A stretch of DNA of 64,000 nt from Streptomyces sp. NBC_00273. GTDB taxonomy: Bacteria > Actinomycetota > Actinomycetes > Streptomycetales > Streptomycetaceae. Numbering within the stretch: position 1 is the stretch's first letter; every line of letters starts with the position of its first letter. Shown piece after piece: positions 15,126 through 23,003 of the stretch. The notes below the pieces were generated by a model. That model was not told the origin of the DNA, did not search any database, and worked only from the letters and a program-made list of their open reading frames with translations. The DNA lies in contig NZ_CP108067.1 in assembly GCF_036178145.1 (NCBI RefSeq), positions 3,906,001 through 3,970,000 of the forward strand, given 5' to 3'. A program made the translations under genes and the position numbers.

Positions 15126-16706
15126 TCAGCTCTCCTCGCGGTAGGCCGCGGCCTCCTCCAGGTCCAGCCTGCGCAGGAGCGCCCGCAGCATCTCGTCGTC
15201 GATCCGACGGTCGTCCCGCAGCGTCACGAAGACCTCCCGTTCGGCCGCGATCATCTCCCGCGCGAGCCGCCGGTAGACGTCGTCCGCCGACTCCCCCGTC
15301 TCCGGGTTGACCTCGCCCAGCCGCTCCCACACCGCGTTGCGCCGGCGCTCCATCACCGTCCGCAGCCGGTCCGCCAGCGGCGGCGGCAGCGTGCTGTTCT
15401 CCGGTTCCTCCAGCAGCTCCGCCAGCCGCTCCTCGGCCGCCCGCGAGGCCTCGCTCTGCGCCTGCGCCTCCGCCAGGGTCTCGGCCTGCACGTCCTTCGG
15501 CGGCAGCTTCAGCGCCCGGATCAGCGGCGGCAGCGTCAGCCCCTGCACCACCAGCGTCCCGATGACCGTGGTGAAGGTCAGGAAGAGGATCAGGTTCCGG
15601 TGCGCCACGTCCACCGGCACGGAGAACGCGATGGCCAGCGAAACCACGCCCCGCATCCCGGCCCATCCCACGATCACCGGGGCCTTCCAGTCGGTCTCCG
15701 GCTCCCGGTCCCGGATCCGCGGCGACAGCCAACGGGGCACGAAGGTCGCCGGGAACACCCACAGGAACCGGGCCACCACCACCGCGAGGAACACGGCGGT
15801 CGCGTAGGTGGCCGCGTGCAGGCCGTCGTACTCCCCCAGCCCCGTGAGGACCACCGGCAGCTGGAGCCCGATCAGTGCGAAGACCACCGACTCCAGCACG
15901 AAGGCGACCACCTTCCACACCGCCTCCTCCTGGAGCCGGGTGGCGAAGTCGACCTGCCAGTTCCGGTGCCCGAGGTACAGCGCGACCACGACGACCGCGA
16001 GCACCCCGGAGGCGTGCACCCGCTCGGCGGCCGCGTACGCCACGAAGGGGATCAGCAACGACAGGGTGTTCTGGAGCAGCGGCTCCTTCAGCCGTGTGCG
16101 CAGGTGGTGGATCGGCACCATCAGCAGCAGGCCGACGCCGATCCCGCCGACCGAGGCCAGCAGGAACTCCGCGATGCCGCCCGCCCAGCCGGCGCTCACC
16201 CCGACGGCCGCGGCCAGCGCCACCTTGTACGCGGTGATCGCGGTGGCGTCGTTGACCAGGGACTCGCCCTGCAGGATGGTCGTGATGCGGTTCGGCAGCC
16301 GCAGCTTGCGGGCGATGGCGGTGGCGGCGACGGCGTCCGGCGGGGCGATCACCGCGCCCAGCACCAGCGCCACCGGCAGGGAGAGCCCCGGCACCAGCAG
16401 GTACGCCGCGTACCCGACGGCCACCGTCGCGAAGAGCACGTAGCCCACCGACAGCATGGCGATCGGCCGGACGTTCGCGCGCAGGTCCAGGTACGAGCTG
16501 TCCACGGCGGCCGTGTACAGCAGCGGCGGGAGCAGCAACGGCAGCACGATGTGCGGGTCGAGGGCGTAGGCGGGCACCCCCGGGACGTAGGCGGCCAGCA
16601 GACCGGCGGCGACCAGCAGCAGCGGCGCGGGCACCGGGGTGCGGCGCGCCAGCCCCGCGACGGCCGCACTGCCGGCGACCAGCGCCACCAGCGGCAATAC
16701 CTCCAT
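15126..16706 (-). CDS. CPA1-family Na+/H+ antiporter
   Basis: A 526-residue integral membrane protein. About 12 transmembrane helices occupy residues 1-400, including the conserved APPDAVAATAI segment and the ion-binding LVNDATAI motif of NhaP/NhaO-type CPA1 exchangers. The last ~120 residues are a charged cytoplasmic tail with long helices (AEAQAQSEASRAAEERLAEL). It should exchange Na+ or K+ for H+ for pH and salt homeostasis. It is divergent from a UBP zinc-finger gene; in other actinobacteria that domain is associated with such antiporters, suggesting a regulatory partner. Confidence 0.9.
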   Translation of the reverse strand: MEVLPLVALVAGSAAVAGLARRTPVPAPLLLVAAGLLAAYVPGVPAYALDPHIVLPLLLPPLLYTAAVDSSYLDLRANVRPIAMLSVGYVLFATVAVGYAAYLLVPGLSLPVALVLGAVIAPPDAVAATAIARKLRLPNRITTILQGESLVNDATAITAYKVALAAAVGVSAGWAGGIAEFLLASVGGIGVGLLLMVPIHHLRTRLKEPLLQNTLSLLIPFVAYAAAERVHASGVLAVVVVALYLGHRNWQVDFATRLQEEAVWKVVAFVLESVVFALIGLQLPVVLTGLGEYDGLHAATYATAVFLAVVVARFLWVFPATFVPRWLSPRIRDREPETDWKAPVIVGWAGMRGVVSLAIAFSVPVDVAHRNLILFLTFTTVIGTLVVQGLTLPPLIRALKLPPKDVQAETLAEAQAQSEASRAAEERLAELLEEPENSTLPPPLADRLRTVMERRRNAVWERLGEVNPETGESADDVYRRLAREMIAAEREVFVTLRDDRRIDDEMLRALLRRLDLEEAAAYREES

Positions 16707-16918
16707 CGAAGATCCACCTCAATCGTCGGCCGCTCGCCCCGAACGCGCGGGCTTGGCCGAGGAGATCCCCATGACTCGCACGGCGGGAACGTATTCTGTA
16801 CGAGATCAAGCTCCGGTCAAAGCGTGACGCATCGACACTCCGCTGCATCGCAGCTCCGGCCCGTGCGCGCGGTTCGCCCCGAGACTGAAGGCCGGGGTTC
16901 CGGTACAAGGAGAATGCG

Positions 16919-17179
16919 ATGAGCGAGTGCACCCACGTTGCCGAACTGCCGCGTCCCGAACCGGTGCCCTCCCACCACACCTGCCCCGAATGCCTGGCCC
17001 TCGGCAGCCACCCCGTGCAACTGCGGATGTGCCTGTCGTGCGGGTACGTGGCCTGCTGTGATTCCTCGCCCCATCGGCACGCCACAGCGCACCACCAGGA
17101 GACCGGCCACCCGCTGATGCGGAGCTTCGAACCAGGTGAGACCTGGCGCTGGTGTTTCGTCGACGGTTCGATCGTCTGA
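16919..17179 (+). CDS. UBP-type zinc-finger protein
   Basis: An 86-residue protein consisting almost entirely of a zf-UBP domain. Metal ligands lie in SECTH, HTCPECL, MCLSCGYVACC, PHRHATAHHQETGHP, and a closing GETWRWCFVDG strand as in ubiquitin-specific protease fingers. In eukaryotes this fold binds the C-terminal GlyGly of ubiquitin. Here there is no ubiquitin pathway, so the ligand may be another C-terminal peptide. An AAGGAGA ribosome site lies 6 nt from the ATG. It is divergent from the Na+/H+ antiporter gene, and a role in controlling that transporter is inferred. Confidence 0.88.
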   Translation: MSECTHVAELPRPEPVPSHHTCPECLALGSHPVQLRMCLSCGYVACCDSSPHRHATAHHQETGHPLMRSFEPGETWRWCFVDGSIV

Positions 17180-17379
17180 AGCGGGGTAGTTCAACCCTCC
17201 GCCGGTTCCCCTGATTTGGGCCCCGCAGACCCCTAGCCGCTGTGCGTACCCATGGGCTTACTATCAGCCACTGGCTCGCAGGCGGGGTGCGCGGGTACCC
17301 AGAGGGGTGCCGCGACACGATCGCCCGGATCGCGATAGCGTCACCGGCGAACAGAGCTCGTACCACCTTGGAGGTGAGG

Positions 17380-17793
17380 GTGTCCCAGATCGCAGGCGAG
17401 CCCGGGACTCAGGACTTCGTGGAAGTCCGGCTGCCCGCTGCGGGTGCCTACCTGTCGGTGCTGCGGACGGCCACGGCCGGTCTCGCGGCACGGTTGGACT
17501 TCACCCTCGACGAGATCGAGGACCTCCGCATCGCGGTGGACGAGGCCTGCGCGATCCTGCTCCAGCAGGCCGTGCCGGGCTCCGTCCTCAGCTGCGTGTT
17601 CCGGCTGATCGACGATTCGCTGGAAGTGACCGTCTCGGCGCCGACCACCGACGGGCGCGCACCGGAGCGCGACACGTTCGCGTGGACGGTCCTGTCGGCA
17701 CTGGCCGGCAAGGTCGAGGCCACGGTCGAGGAGAACCGGACGGTGAGCATCAGCCTCTACAAACAGCGCGGCGCGGGACCAGGCCCGGCGTGA
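17380..17793 (+). CDS. RsbW-like anti-sigma factor/ATP-binding protein
   Basis: A 137-residue GHKL ATPase-fold protein with an N-box region EIEDLRIAVDEACAILLQQA and the strand order of RsbW/SpoIIAB-type serine kinases that hold sigma-B/F factors. The Bergerat pocket is shortened, as is common in actinobacterial versions. GTG at 17380 is used (GGAGGTGAG just upstream); an in-frame ATG at 17242 would add 46 residues without homology. Its stop overlaps the GTG of the following SigF-type gene, so the two proteins are made in a coupled ratio. No STAS anti-anti-sigma gene is adjacent. Confidence 0.85.
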   Translation: MSQIAGEPGTQDFVEVRLPAAGAYLSVLRTATAGLAARLDFTLDEIEDLRIAVDEACAILLQQAVPGSVLSCVFRLIDDSLEVTVSAPTTDGRAPERDTFAWTVLSALAGKVEATVEENRTVSISLYKQRGAGPGPA

Positions 17794-18839
17794 GCAGCGG
17801 GGAGATCCCGGTGCGGGGCGGGGATCGGCCCCGGGTACGGCACGAGGTCGACGGCGGCATCCCGGAGCAGCAGCACGCCCGGCCGCACCCGGCTGACGCG
17901 GATGCGGAAGACGGCTTTTTGGACTCGGCGGAGCGACGGGCGGGCCCTATGAGCGATAACCAGCAGGAACAACCACAACCATCCCAGCCGACCGGGACGG
18001 GAGGCGGGGCCGAGGCCCCGCCCCCGGTGGTTCCCCCGGTGCCGCCGGTGCCGGTGTTTCCGGTGACCCCGGCGCTGCCGGATCCGCGCGACCGCAGCGG
18101 CGCGCGGGCCCTGTTCATCGAGCTGCGGGCCCTGCCCGACGGGTCGGTGGAGAAGGCCGAGCTGCGCAACCGGCTGGTACGGATGCACCTGCCGCTGGTG
18201 GAACACCTGGCGCGGCGCTTCCGCAACCGCGGTGAGCCGCTCGACGACCTGACCCAGGTCGCGACGATCGGCCTCATCAAATCGGTGGACCGGTTCGACC
18301 CGGACCGCGGGGTCGAGTTCTCCACGTACGCCACGCCCACGGTGGTCGGCGAGATCAAGCGCCACTTCCGCGACAAGGGCTGGGCGGTGCGGGTACCGCG
18401 CCGTCTGCAGGAGCTGCGGCTCTCGCTGACGACGGCCACGGCCGAACTGTCCCAGCAGCACGGTCGCTCCCCGACGGTGCACGAGCTGGCAGAGCGGCTG
18501 GGGATCTCCGAGGAGGAGGTGCTGGAGGGGCTGGAATCGGCCAATGCCTACAGCACGCTCTCCCTCGACGTCCCGGACACCGACGACGAGTCGCCGGCGG
18601 TCGCGGACACCCTGGGTGCGGAGGACGAGGCCCTGGAGGGCGTCGAGTACCGCGAGTCCCTCAAGCCGCTGCTGGAGGGCCTGCCGCCGCGGGAGAAGCG
18701 GATCCTGCTGCTTCGCTTCTTCGGCAACATGACCCAGTCGCAGATCGCCCAGGAAGTCGGCATCTCCCAGATGCACGTCTCCCGGCTGCTGGCCCGCACC
18801 CTGGCCCAGCTCCGCGAGAAGCTCCTCGTCGAGGAGTAG
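17790..18839 (+). CDS. SigB/SigF/SigG-type RNA polymerase sigma factor
   Basis: 349 residues from the overlapping GTG. Region 2 covers ~125-195 (LDDLTQVATIGLIKSVDRFD, EFSTYATPTVVGEIKRHFRD), region 3 covers ~200-260, and region 4 ends with ITQSQIAQEVG-like DNA contact helices (QIAQEVGISQMHVSRLLART). The N-terminus up to ~110 is Pro/Gln-rich and low complexity. A shorter start at ATG 17949 (MSDNQQEQPQPS) is equally credible, because the residues between the two starts look unstructured. This class directs stress or sporulation genes in Streptomyces and is held inactive by RsbW-type kinases such as the one encoded just upstream. Confidence 0.9.
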   Translation: MSSGEIPVRGGDRPRVRHEVDGGIPEQQHARPHPADADAEDGFLDSAERRAGPMSDNQQEQPQPSQPTGTGGGAEAPPPVVPPVPPVPVFPVTPALPDPRDRSGARALFIELRALPDGSVEKAELRNRLVRMHLPLVEHLARRFRNRGEPLDDLTQVATIGLIKSVDRFDPDRGVEFSTYATPTVVGEIKRHFRDKGWAVRVPRRLQELRLSLTTATAELSQQHGRSPTVHELAERLGISEEEVLEGLESANAYSTLSLDVPDTDDESPAVADTLGAEDEALEGVEYRESLKPLLEGLPPREKRILLLRFFGNMTQSQIAQEVGISQMHVSRLLARTLAQLREKLLVEE

Positions 18840-18867
18840 GCGGGCGGAGGCAGAACCGGACGACCGG

Positions 18868-19317
18868 TTATCGGGCCTGTTCCCCGGGCCCGATACCCAG
18901 AGCCTCGGTCGCCGTCGGATTCACCAGGAGCGCGACGACGGCCACCGCGGCCACGGCCAGCGCCACGGCGGCGGCGATCATCGCGCCGCCGGTGCTGTAG
19001 AGGGTCCAGGCCACCGGCAGCGCCATCAGCTGGGTGATCAGGGCCGGGCCGCGGCTCCAACGACGGCCCAGGCGCAGCCCGCGGGCCGCGACCAGCGGCA
19101 GCGCGGCGAGCGCGAGCAGGGTGATCCCGCCCGTCTCGGCCTGCTGCGGGGAATCGGGGTCACCGGCGATCCCCACGAACAGCATGTAGAGCCCGAGGCC
19201 GGCCAGCGCCAGGCCCTCCAGGGCGGTGAGCGCGGCGGCCGCGGTCAGCCGGCCGGGCAGCGCGGCGGTCGGGGCGGCGGCGGGGGCGGGGGCGTTCGCG
19301 GGCTGCTTCTTACTCAC
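18868..19317 (-). CDS. Small four-helix membrane protein, unknown function
   Basis: A 149-residue protein starting GTG (VSKKQPAN) with a disordered Ala/Pro N-terminus, then four hydrophobic segments: ALEGLALAGLGLYMLFVG, GITLLALAALPLVAARGL, ALITQLMALPVAWTLYS and AAAVALAVAAVAVVALLV. Small Streptomyces proteins of this kind are widespread and uncharacterised. The frame remains open far upstream, but only this part has membrane-protein composition. It is convergent with the sigma factor gene and divergent from the lipid kinase gene. Confidence 0.75.
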   Translation of the reverse strand: MSKKQPANAPAPAAAPTAALPGRLTAAAALTALEGLALAGLGLYMLFVGIAGDPDSPQQAETGGITLLALAALPLVAARGLRLGRRWSRGPALITQLMALPVAWTLYSTGGAMIAAAVALAVAAVAVVALLVNPTATEALGIGPGEQAR

Positions 19318-19401
19318 TCCAGCAGGGTAGCGGCGCGTCCCGGACCCCGGAGGGGACGGGCAGTAGGGTCGGCGTCCGAAGGGGTGGGTAGTCTGGCGCT
19401 C

Positions 19402-20367
19402 ATGCGTGCACTTCTCGTGGCCAACCCAGCAGCGACGACCACCAGTGCGCGCACGCGCGACGTCCTGACCCATGCCCTGGCCAGCGAGATGAAGCTGGAG
19501 GCGGTCACCACCGAGTACCGCGGGCACGCCCGGGACCTCGGGCGCAAGGCCGCGCACGAGGGGCTCGACCTCGTCGTGGCCCTCGGTGGCGACGGCACGG
19601 TCAACGAGGTGGTCAACGGGCTCCTGCACAACGGGCCCGATCCGGAGCGGCTGCCGCGGCTGGCGGTGGTTCCCGGTGGCTCCACCAATGTGTTCGCGCG
19701 CGCCCTGGGCCTGCCCAACGACGCGGTCGAGGCGACCGGCGCCCTGCTGGACGCGCTGCGGGAGCAGCGCGAGCGGACGGTGGGGCTGGGCCTGGCGGCC
19801 GGCACCCCGGGCACGGAGGACGAGTCGGTCCCGGCCCGCTGGTTCACCTTCTGCGCGGGCTTCGGCTTCGACGCGGGCGTGGTGGGCCGGGTGGAGCAGC
19901 AGCGCGAGCGCGGCAAGCGTTCGACGCACGCCCTGTACGTGCGACAGCTGATGCGCCAGTTCTGGGAGGAGCCGAACCGGCGTCACGGCACGGTCACGCT
20001 GGAGCGCCCCGGCGCGGACCCGGTGACCGACCTGGTGCTGTCGATAGTGTGCAATACGTCACCGTGGACGTATCTGGGGAATCGTCCGCTTTACGCCTCC
20101 CCCGAAGCCTCGTTCGATACTGCGCTTGACGTATTGGCACTGAACCGTTTGTCAACTCCAGCGGTCGCGCGGTACGCGACACAGCTCCTGACCTCCACTC
20201 CTGAGCGGGGTCCGCACGGCAAGCACGCGGTGTCTCTGCACGATCTGACCGACTTCACCTTGCATTCGAAGGTTCCGCTTCCCTTCCAGATGGACGGCGA
20301 TCACCTCGGACTGCGGACCAGCGTTCGGTTCACAGGCGTACGCCGGGCACTGCGTGTGATTGTGTGA
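19402..20367 (+). CDS. Diacylglycerol/sphingosine-type lipid kinase
   Basis: A 321-residue DAGK-catalytic-domain protein with the nucleotide-binding loop VVALGGDGTVNEVVNGLL at ~60-77, VVPGGSTNVFARAL at ~92-105, and the substrate-side GFGFDAGVV element. It should phosphorylate a lipid diol with ATP, recycling diacylglycerol or acting in phosphatidylinositol-type lipid metabolism. TAGTCT ends exactly 7 nt before the ATG with no ribosome site, so the message is probably leaderless, which fixes this start over the in-frame codon 18 nt upstream. In S. coelicolor the same gene precedes wblE, by memory. Confidence 0.9.
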   Translation: MRALLVANPAATTTSARTRDVLTHALASEMKLEAVTTEYRGHARDLGRKAAHEGLDLVVALGGDGTVNEVVNGLLHNGPDPERLPRLAVVPGGSTNVFARALGLPNDAVEATGALLDALREQRERTVGLGLAAGTPGTEDESVPARWFTFCAGFGFDAGVVGRVEQQRERGKRSTHALYVRQLMRQFWEEPNRRHGTVTLERPGADPVTDLVLSIVCNTSPWTYLGNRPLYASPEASFDTALDVLALNRLSTPAVARYATQLLTSTPERGPHGKHAVSLHDLTDFTLHSKVPLPFQMDGDHLGLRTSVRFTGVRRALRVIV

Positions 20368-20691
20368 GTAGAAGGGCCCGGAGGCCTTTCACTCGAACGT
20401 TTACACGTCGGTCCACCCTCAAGATGTAGGGCTGTGACCTAGTAGACACCGACGAATCAAAAAAAACTTTCCGGAAGGGGTTGTATCCCCGTCCGAGGTT
20501 TGCGAATCTCTTCATGGCGATCGGGACAGCCCGCAACACCCGGCACCCACACAGACCGCCAGAACCCCTCCACGAATCTCTGATTGATCACCCGCGTGAA
20601 ACCGGGCGGTCGCGCTTCCCTCGCGGGGGGATTCGTGAAAGCGTTCACATTCACAAGCAACTTGCCCGCAATACAAGGAGATGGAGCAGCC
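20368..20691. other. 324-bp intergenic control region of wblE
   Basis: No convincing gene is present. The stretch holds an A8 tract at 20459-20467 and a relatively AT-rich segment (~20400-20470) suited to a promoter. It also has the Crp-type dyad at 20635-20648 and a ribosome site CAAGGAGATGGAGCAGCC before wblE. A TTG-initiated 80-codon frame at 20481-20723 lacks a ribosome site and codon bias and is not accepted. A long, regulated 5' leader for wblE is likely. Confidence 0.6.
20635..20648 (+). promoter_or_regulatory. Crp-type operator upstream of wblE
   Basis: GTGAAAGCGTTCAC fits GTGA-N6-TCAC exactly, and the following A gives TCACA. It lies 44-57 nt before the WblE start. The mycobacterial orthologue whiB1 is controlled by cAMP-CRP through a site at its promoter, so a conserved circuit is plausible. 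Binding here is inferred. Confidence 0.55.
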
Positions 20692-20949
20692 ATGGACTGG
20701 CGTCACAACGCCGTTTGTCGTGAGGAAGACCCGGAACTCTTCTTCCCCATCGGCAACACCGGTCCTGCGCTGCTGCAGATCGAGGAAGCCAAGGCCGTCT
20801 GCCGCCGTTGCCCCGTCATGGAGCAGTGCCTGCAGTGGGCGCTCGAGTCCGGTCAGGACTCCGGTGTCTGGGGCGGTCTCAGCGAGGACGAGCGCCGCGC
20901 CATGAAGCGCCGCGCCGCTCGCAACCGGGCGCGCAACGCCAGCGCCTGA
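20692..20949 (+). CDS. wblE: WblE, WhiB-family iron-sulfur regulator (WhiB1 orthologue)
   Basis: An 85-residue WhiB-like protein. Four cysteines at 9, 37, 40 and 46 ligate a [4Fe-4S] cluster. The GVWGGL turn is at 58-63 and the basic C-terminal tail (MKRRAARNRARN) contacts DNA. The sequence agrees essentially throughout with WblE as I recall it. WhiB1-type proteins bind the primary sigma factor and respond to nitric oxide; in mycobacteria the protein is essential. A Crp-type site lies upstream. It is convergent with a PdtaS-type kinase gene, the same neighbourhood as Rv3219/Rv3220c. Confidence 0.95.
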   Translation: MDWRHNAVCREEDPELFFPIGNTGPALLQIEEAKAVCRRCPVMEQCLQWALESGQDSGVWGGLSEDERRAMKRRAARNRARNASA

Positions 20950-21013
20950 CAACGACTTTCGAGCCTCGACGCGCAGCGCGTAGCAACCGAACAAGCGCTC
21001 AGCACCGTGCTCT

Positions 21014-21048
21014 TGAGCCCCGGACCGAATCATTCGGTCCGGGGCTCA
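21014..21048. terminator. Bidirectional terminator between wblE and pdtaS
   Basis: TGAGCCCCGGACCGAA at 21014-21029 pairs perfectly with TTCGGTCCGGGGCTCA at 21033-21048 across a 3-nt loop. The 16-bp stem sits between convergent genes. Confidence 0.85.
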
Positions 21049-21122
21049 GTGCCGTTCGGGACCCGGTTCCGGTCGACCGGGTGAGGAGGGTCGGGCCGTC
21101 ACGCTGGGTTACGGCGCGGCTG

Positions 21123-22592
21123 CTACTTCTGCGGGCTGGACGGGATGTCGAGGACGACCTTGGTGCCGCGCGGCTCGGCCCGGAGCATGTCGAACGTGCC
21201 GCCGAGCTCCCCCTCCACGAGGGTCCGTACGATCTGCAGCCCGAGATTGCCGGCGCGCTGGGGGTCGAACCCCTCGGGCAGACCGCTGCCGTCGTCGAGC
21301 ACGGTGATCAGCAGCCGGCCATCGGTGCGACCGGTTCCGGTGCGGATCGCGGCCACCTCCACGGTGCCCCCCTCCCCCTGGGTGAAGGCGTGCTCCAGGG
21401 CGTTCTGCAAGATCTCCGTCAGCACCATCGACAGCGGAGTGGCGACCTCCGCGTCCAGGATCCCGAACCTGCCGGTGCGCCGACAGTCGACCTTTCCCGG
21501 TGAGATCTCCGAGACCATCGCGATGACGCGGTCGGCGATCTCGTCGAACTCGACCCGCTCGTCGAGGTTCTGAGACAGCGTCTCGTGCACGATCGCGATC
21601 GATCCGACACGGCGCACGGCCTCGTTCAACGCCTCGCGTCCCTGCGGCGAATCCATCCGGCGGGACTGGAGCCGCAACAGTGCCGCCACGGTCTGGAGGT
21701 TGTTCTTCACCCGGTGGTGGATCTCCCGGATGGTCGCGTCCTTGGTGATCAATTCACGTTCGCGACGACGCAGTTCCGTGACGTCGCGGCACAGCACCAG
21801 GGAGCCGATCCGGGTGCCCTTCGGCTTGAGCGGGATGGCGCGGAGCTGGATGACCCCGCCGTTGCCGTCGACCTCGGTCTCCCTGGGGGCCCAACCGCTG
21901 GCGAGCTTGACCAAAGCCTCGTCCACCGGCCCGCGGGAGGGGGCGAGTTCGGCCGTGATGGTGCCCAGGTGCTGACCCACGAGGTCGGAGGCGAGGCCGA
22001 GCCGGTGGTAGGCGGAGAGCGCGTTCGGGGAGGCGTAGGTGACGACGCCGTCGGCGTCGAGGCGGATCAGGCCGTCCCCGACCCGCGGGGAGGCGTCCAT
22101 GTCGACCTGCTGGCCGGGGAACGGGAAGGAGCCCGCCGCGATCATCTGCGCGAGGTCGGAGGCGGACTGGAGGTAGGTCAGCTCCAGCCGGCTCGGTGTA
22201 CGCACAGTGAGCAGATTGGTATTGCGCGCGATCACTCCCAGTACCCGTCCCTCGCGGCGGACGGGGATCGACTCGACGCGGACCGGTACCTCCTCGCGCC
22301 ACTCGGGGTCGCCCTCGCGCACGATCCGGCCCTCGTCGAGCGCGGCGTCCAGCAGCGGGCGGCGGCCGCGCGGCACCAGGTGGCCGACCATGTCGTCCTG
22401 GTACGAGGTGGGACCGGTGTTCGGGCGCATCTGGGCGACCGAGACGTACCGCGTGCCGTCGAGGGTGGGAACCCACAGGACGAGGTCGGCGAAGGACAGG
22501 TCGGAGAGCAGCTGCCACTCCGAAACCAGCAGGTGGAGCCACTCCAGGTCGGTTTCACCGAGAGCGGTGTGCTGGCGTACGAGGTCGTTCAT
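21123..22592 (-). CDS. pdtaS: PdtaS-type sensor histidine kinase (HWE/HisKA_2)
   Basis: A 489-residue soluble kinase. Residues ~1-150 form a GAF-like sensor (LVLWVPTLDGTRYVSVAQM), ~165-280 a PAS domain, and ~285-489 HisKA_2/HATPase with the phosphoacceptor EIHHRVKNNLQ (His 292/293), N-box ILQNALEHAF and G-box DDGSGLPEGF. No membrane segment is present, as in mycobacterial PdtaS (Rv3220c), which signals through the RNA-binding antiterminator PdtaR. The cognate pdtaR is not in this window. The start was set at MNDLVRQHTA: 24 upstream in-frame residues lack homology. It is convergent with wblE, as in mycobacteria. Confidence 0.9.
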   Translation of the reverse strand: MNDLVRQHTALGETDLEWLHLLVSEWQLLSDLSFADLVLWVPTLDGTRYVSVAQMRPNTGPTSYQDDMVGHLVPRGRRPLLDAALDEGRIVREGDPEWREEVPVRVESIPVRREGRVLGVIARNTNLLTVRTPSRLELTYLQSASDLAQMIAAGSFPFPGQQVDMDASPRVGDGLIRLDADGVVTYASPNALSAYHRLGLASDLVGQHLGTITAELAPSRGPVDEALVKLASGWAPRETEVDGNGGVIQLRAIPLKPKGTRIGSLVLCRDVTELRRRERELITKDATIREIHHRVKNNLQTVAALLRLQSRRMDSPQGREALNEAVRRVGSIAIVHETLSQNLDERVEFDEIADRVIAMVSEISPGKVDCRRTGRFGILDAEVATPLSMVLTEILQNALEHAFTQGEGGTVEVAAIRTGTGRTDGRLLITVLDDGSGLPEGFDPQRAGNLGLQIVRTLVEGELGGTFDMLRAEPRGTKVVLDIPSSPQK

Positions 22593-23003
22593 GGAGGGCA
22601 CGTTGCGAGCGTACCCCGGGTATGCGCCATGACTTTCCCCACGACGGTACTCAGGAGTATCCAAGGGGGGCGCGAGCCGCGTACTGTTGGAGGAAGTGAC
22701 GGGTTTCCAGGCCCTGTCATTGGATGGACAGAACAGAATGGTCTAGTCCACAATTGATTTCAGAACCTCCGCCCTCCCCGCACAGGAGGACGGATCGAGG
22801 TAAGCCGCGCGCTCTGCCCTGACCGCGCAGGCACCTCCACCGGCCGTCGGGAACCGCACACCTGTCGGCCGTAAGTACTCCGGGCTACGGTGCCGGGCGG
22901 GTCGAGGGTCCCGTCCTGCACCGTGGCCCAGAGGAACTCCTCCGCGGAAAGCGCGCACGGTGCACGCGCAGAGCGCGTTCCGTGCGGAAGGCACCCCGGC
23001 CGG
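22593..23003. other. 411-bp gap with orphan dre-like site
   Basis: No gene is supported. A minus-strand 83-codon frame (22743-22994) has atypical composition and no ribosome site. The gap contains the pdtaS promoter region and a near-perfect DasR operator at 22739-22750 not followed by any amino-sugar gene. It could be a leftover of a deleted DasR target or a site acting on pdtaS. Confidence 0.5.
22739..22750. promoter_or_regulatory. Orphan DasR operator (dre-like)
   Basis: TGGTCTAGTCCA differs from the ideal dre palindrome TGGTCTAGACCA at one position. It lies 147 nt upstream of the pdtaS start and ~250 nt from the stop of the TetR gene. DasR is encoded in this window. Confidence 0.55.

Noticed and set aside
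20481..20723. 80-codon TTG frame upstream of wblE
   Set aside because: It overlaps the wblE start, has no ribosome site and a His/Arg/Pro-rich content. More likely leader DNA.
22743..22994. 83-codon minus-strand frame in the 411-bp gap
   Set aside because: It has no ribosome site, unusual Cys/Arg composition, and starts next to the orphan dre site. Not convincing as a gene.
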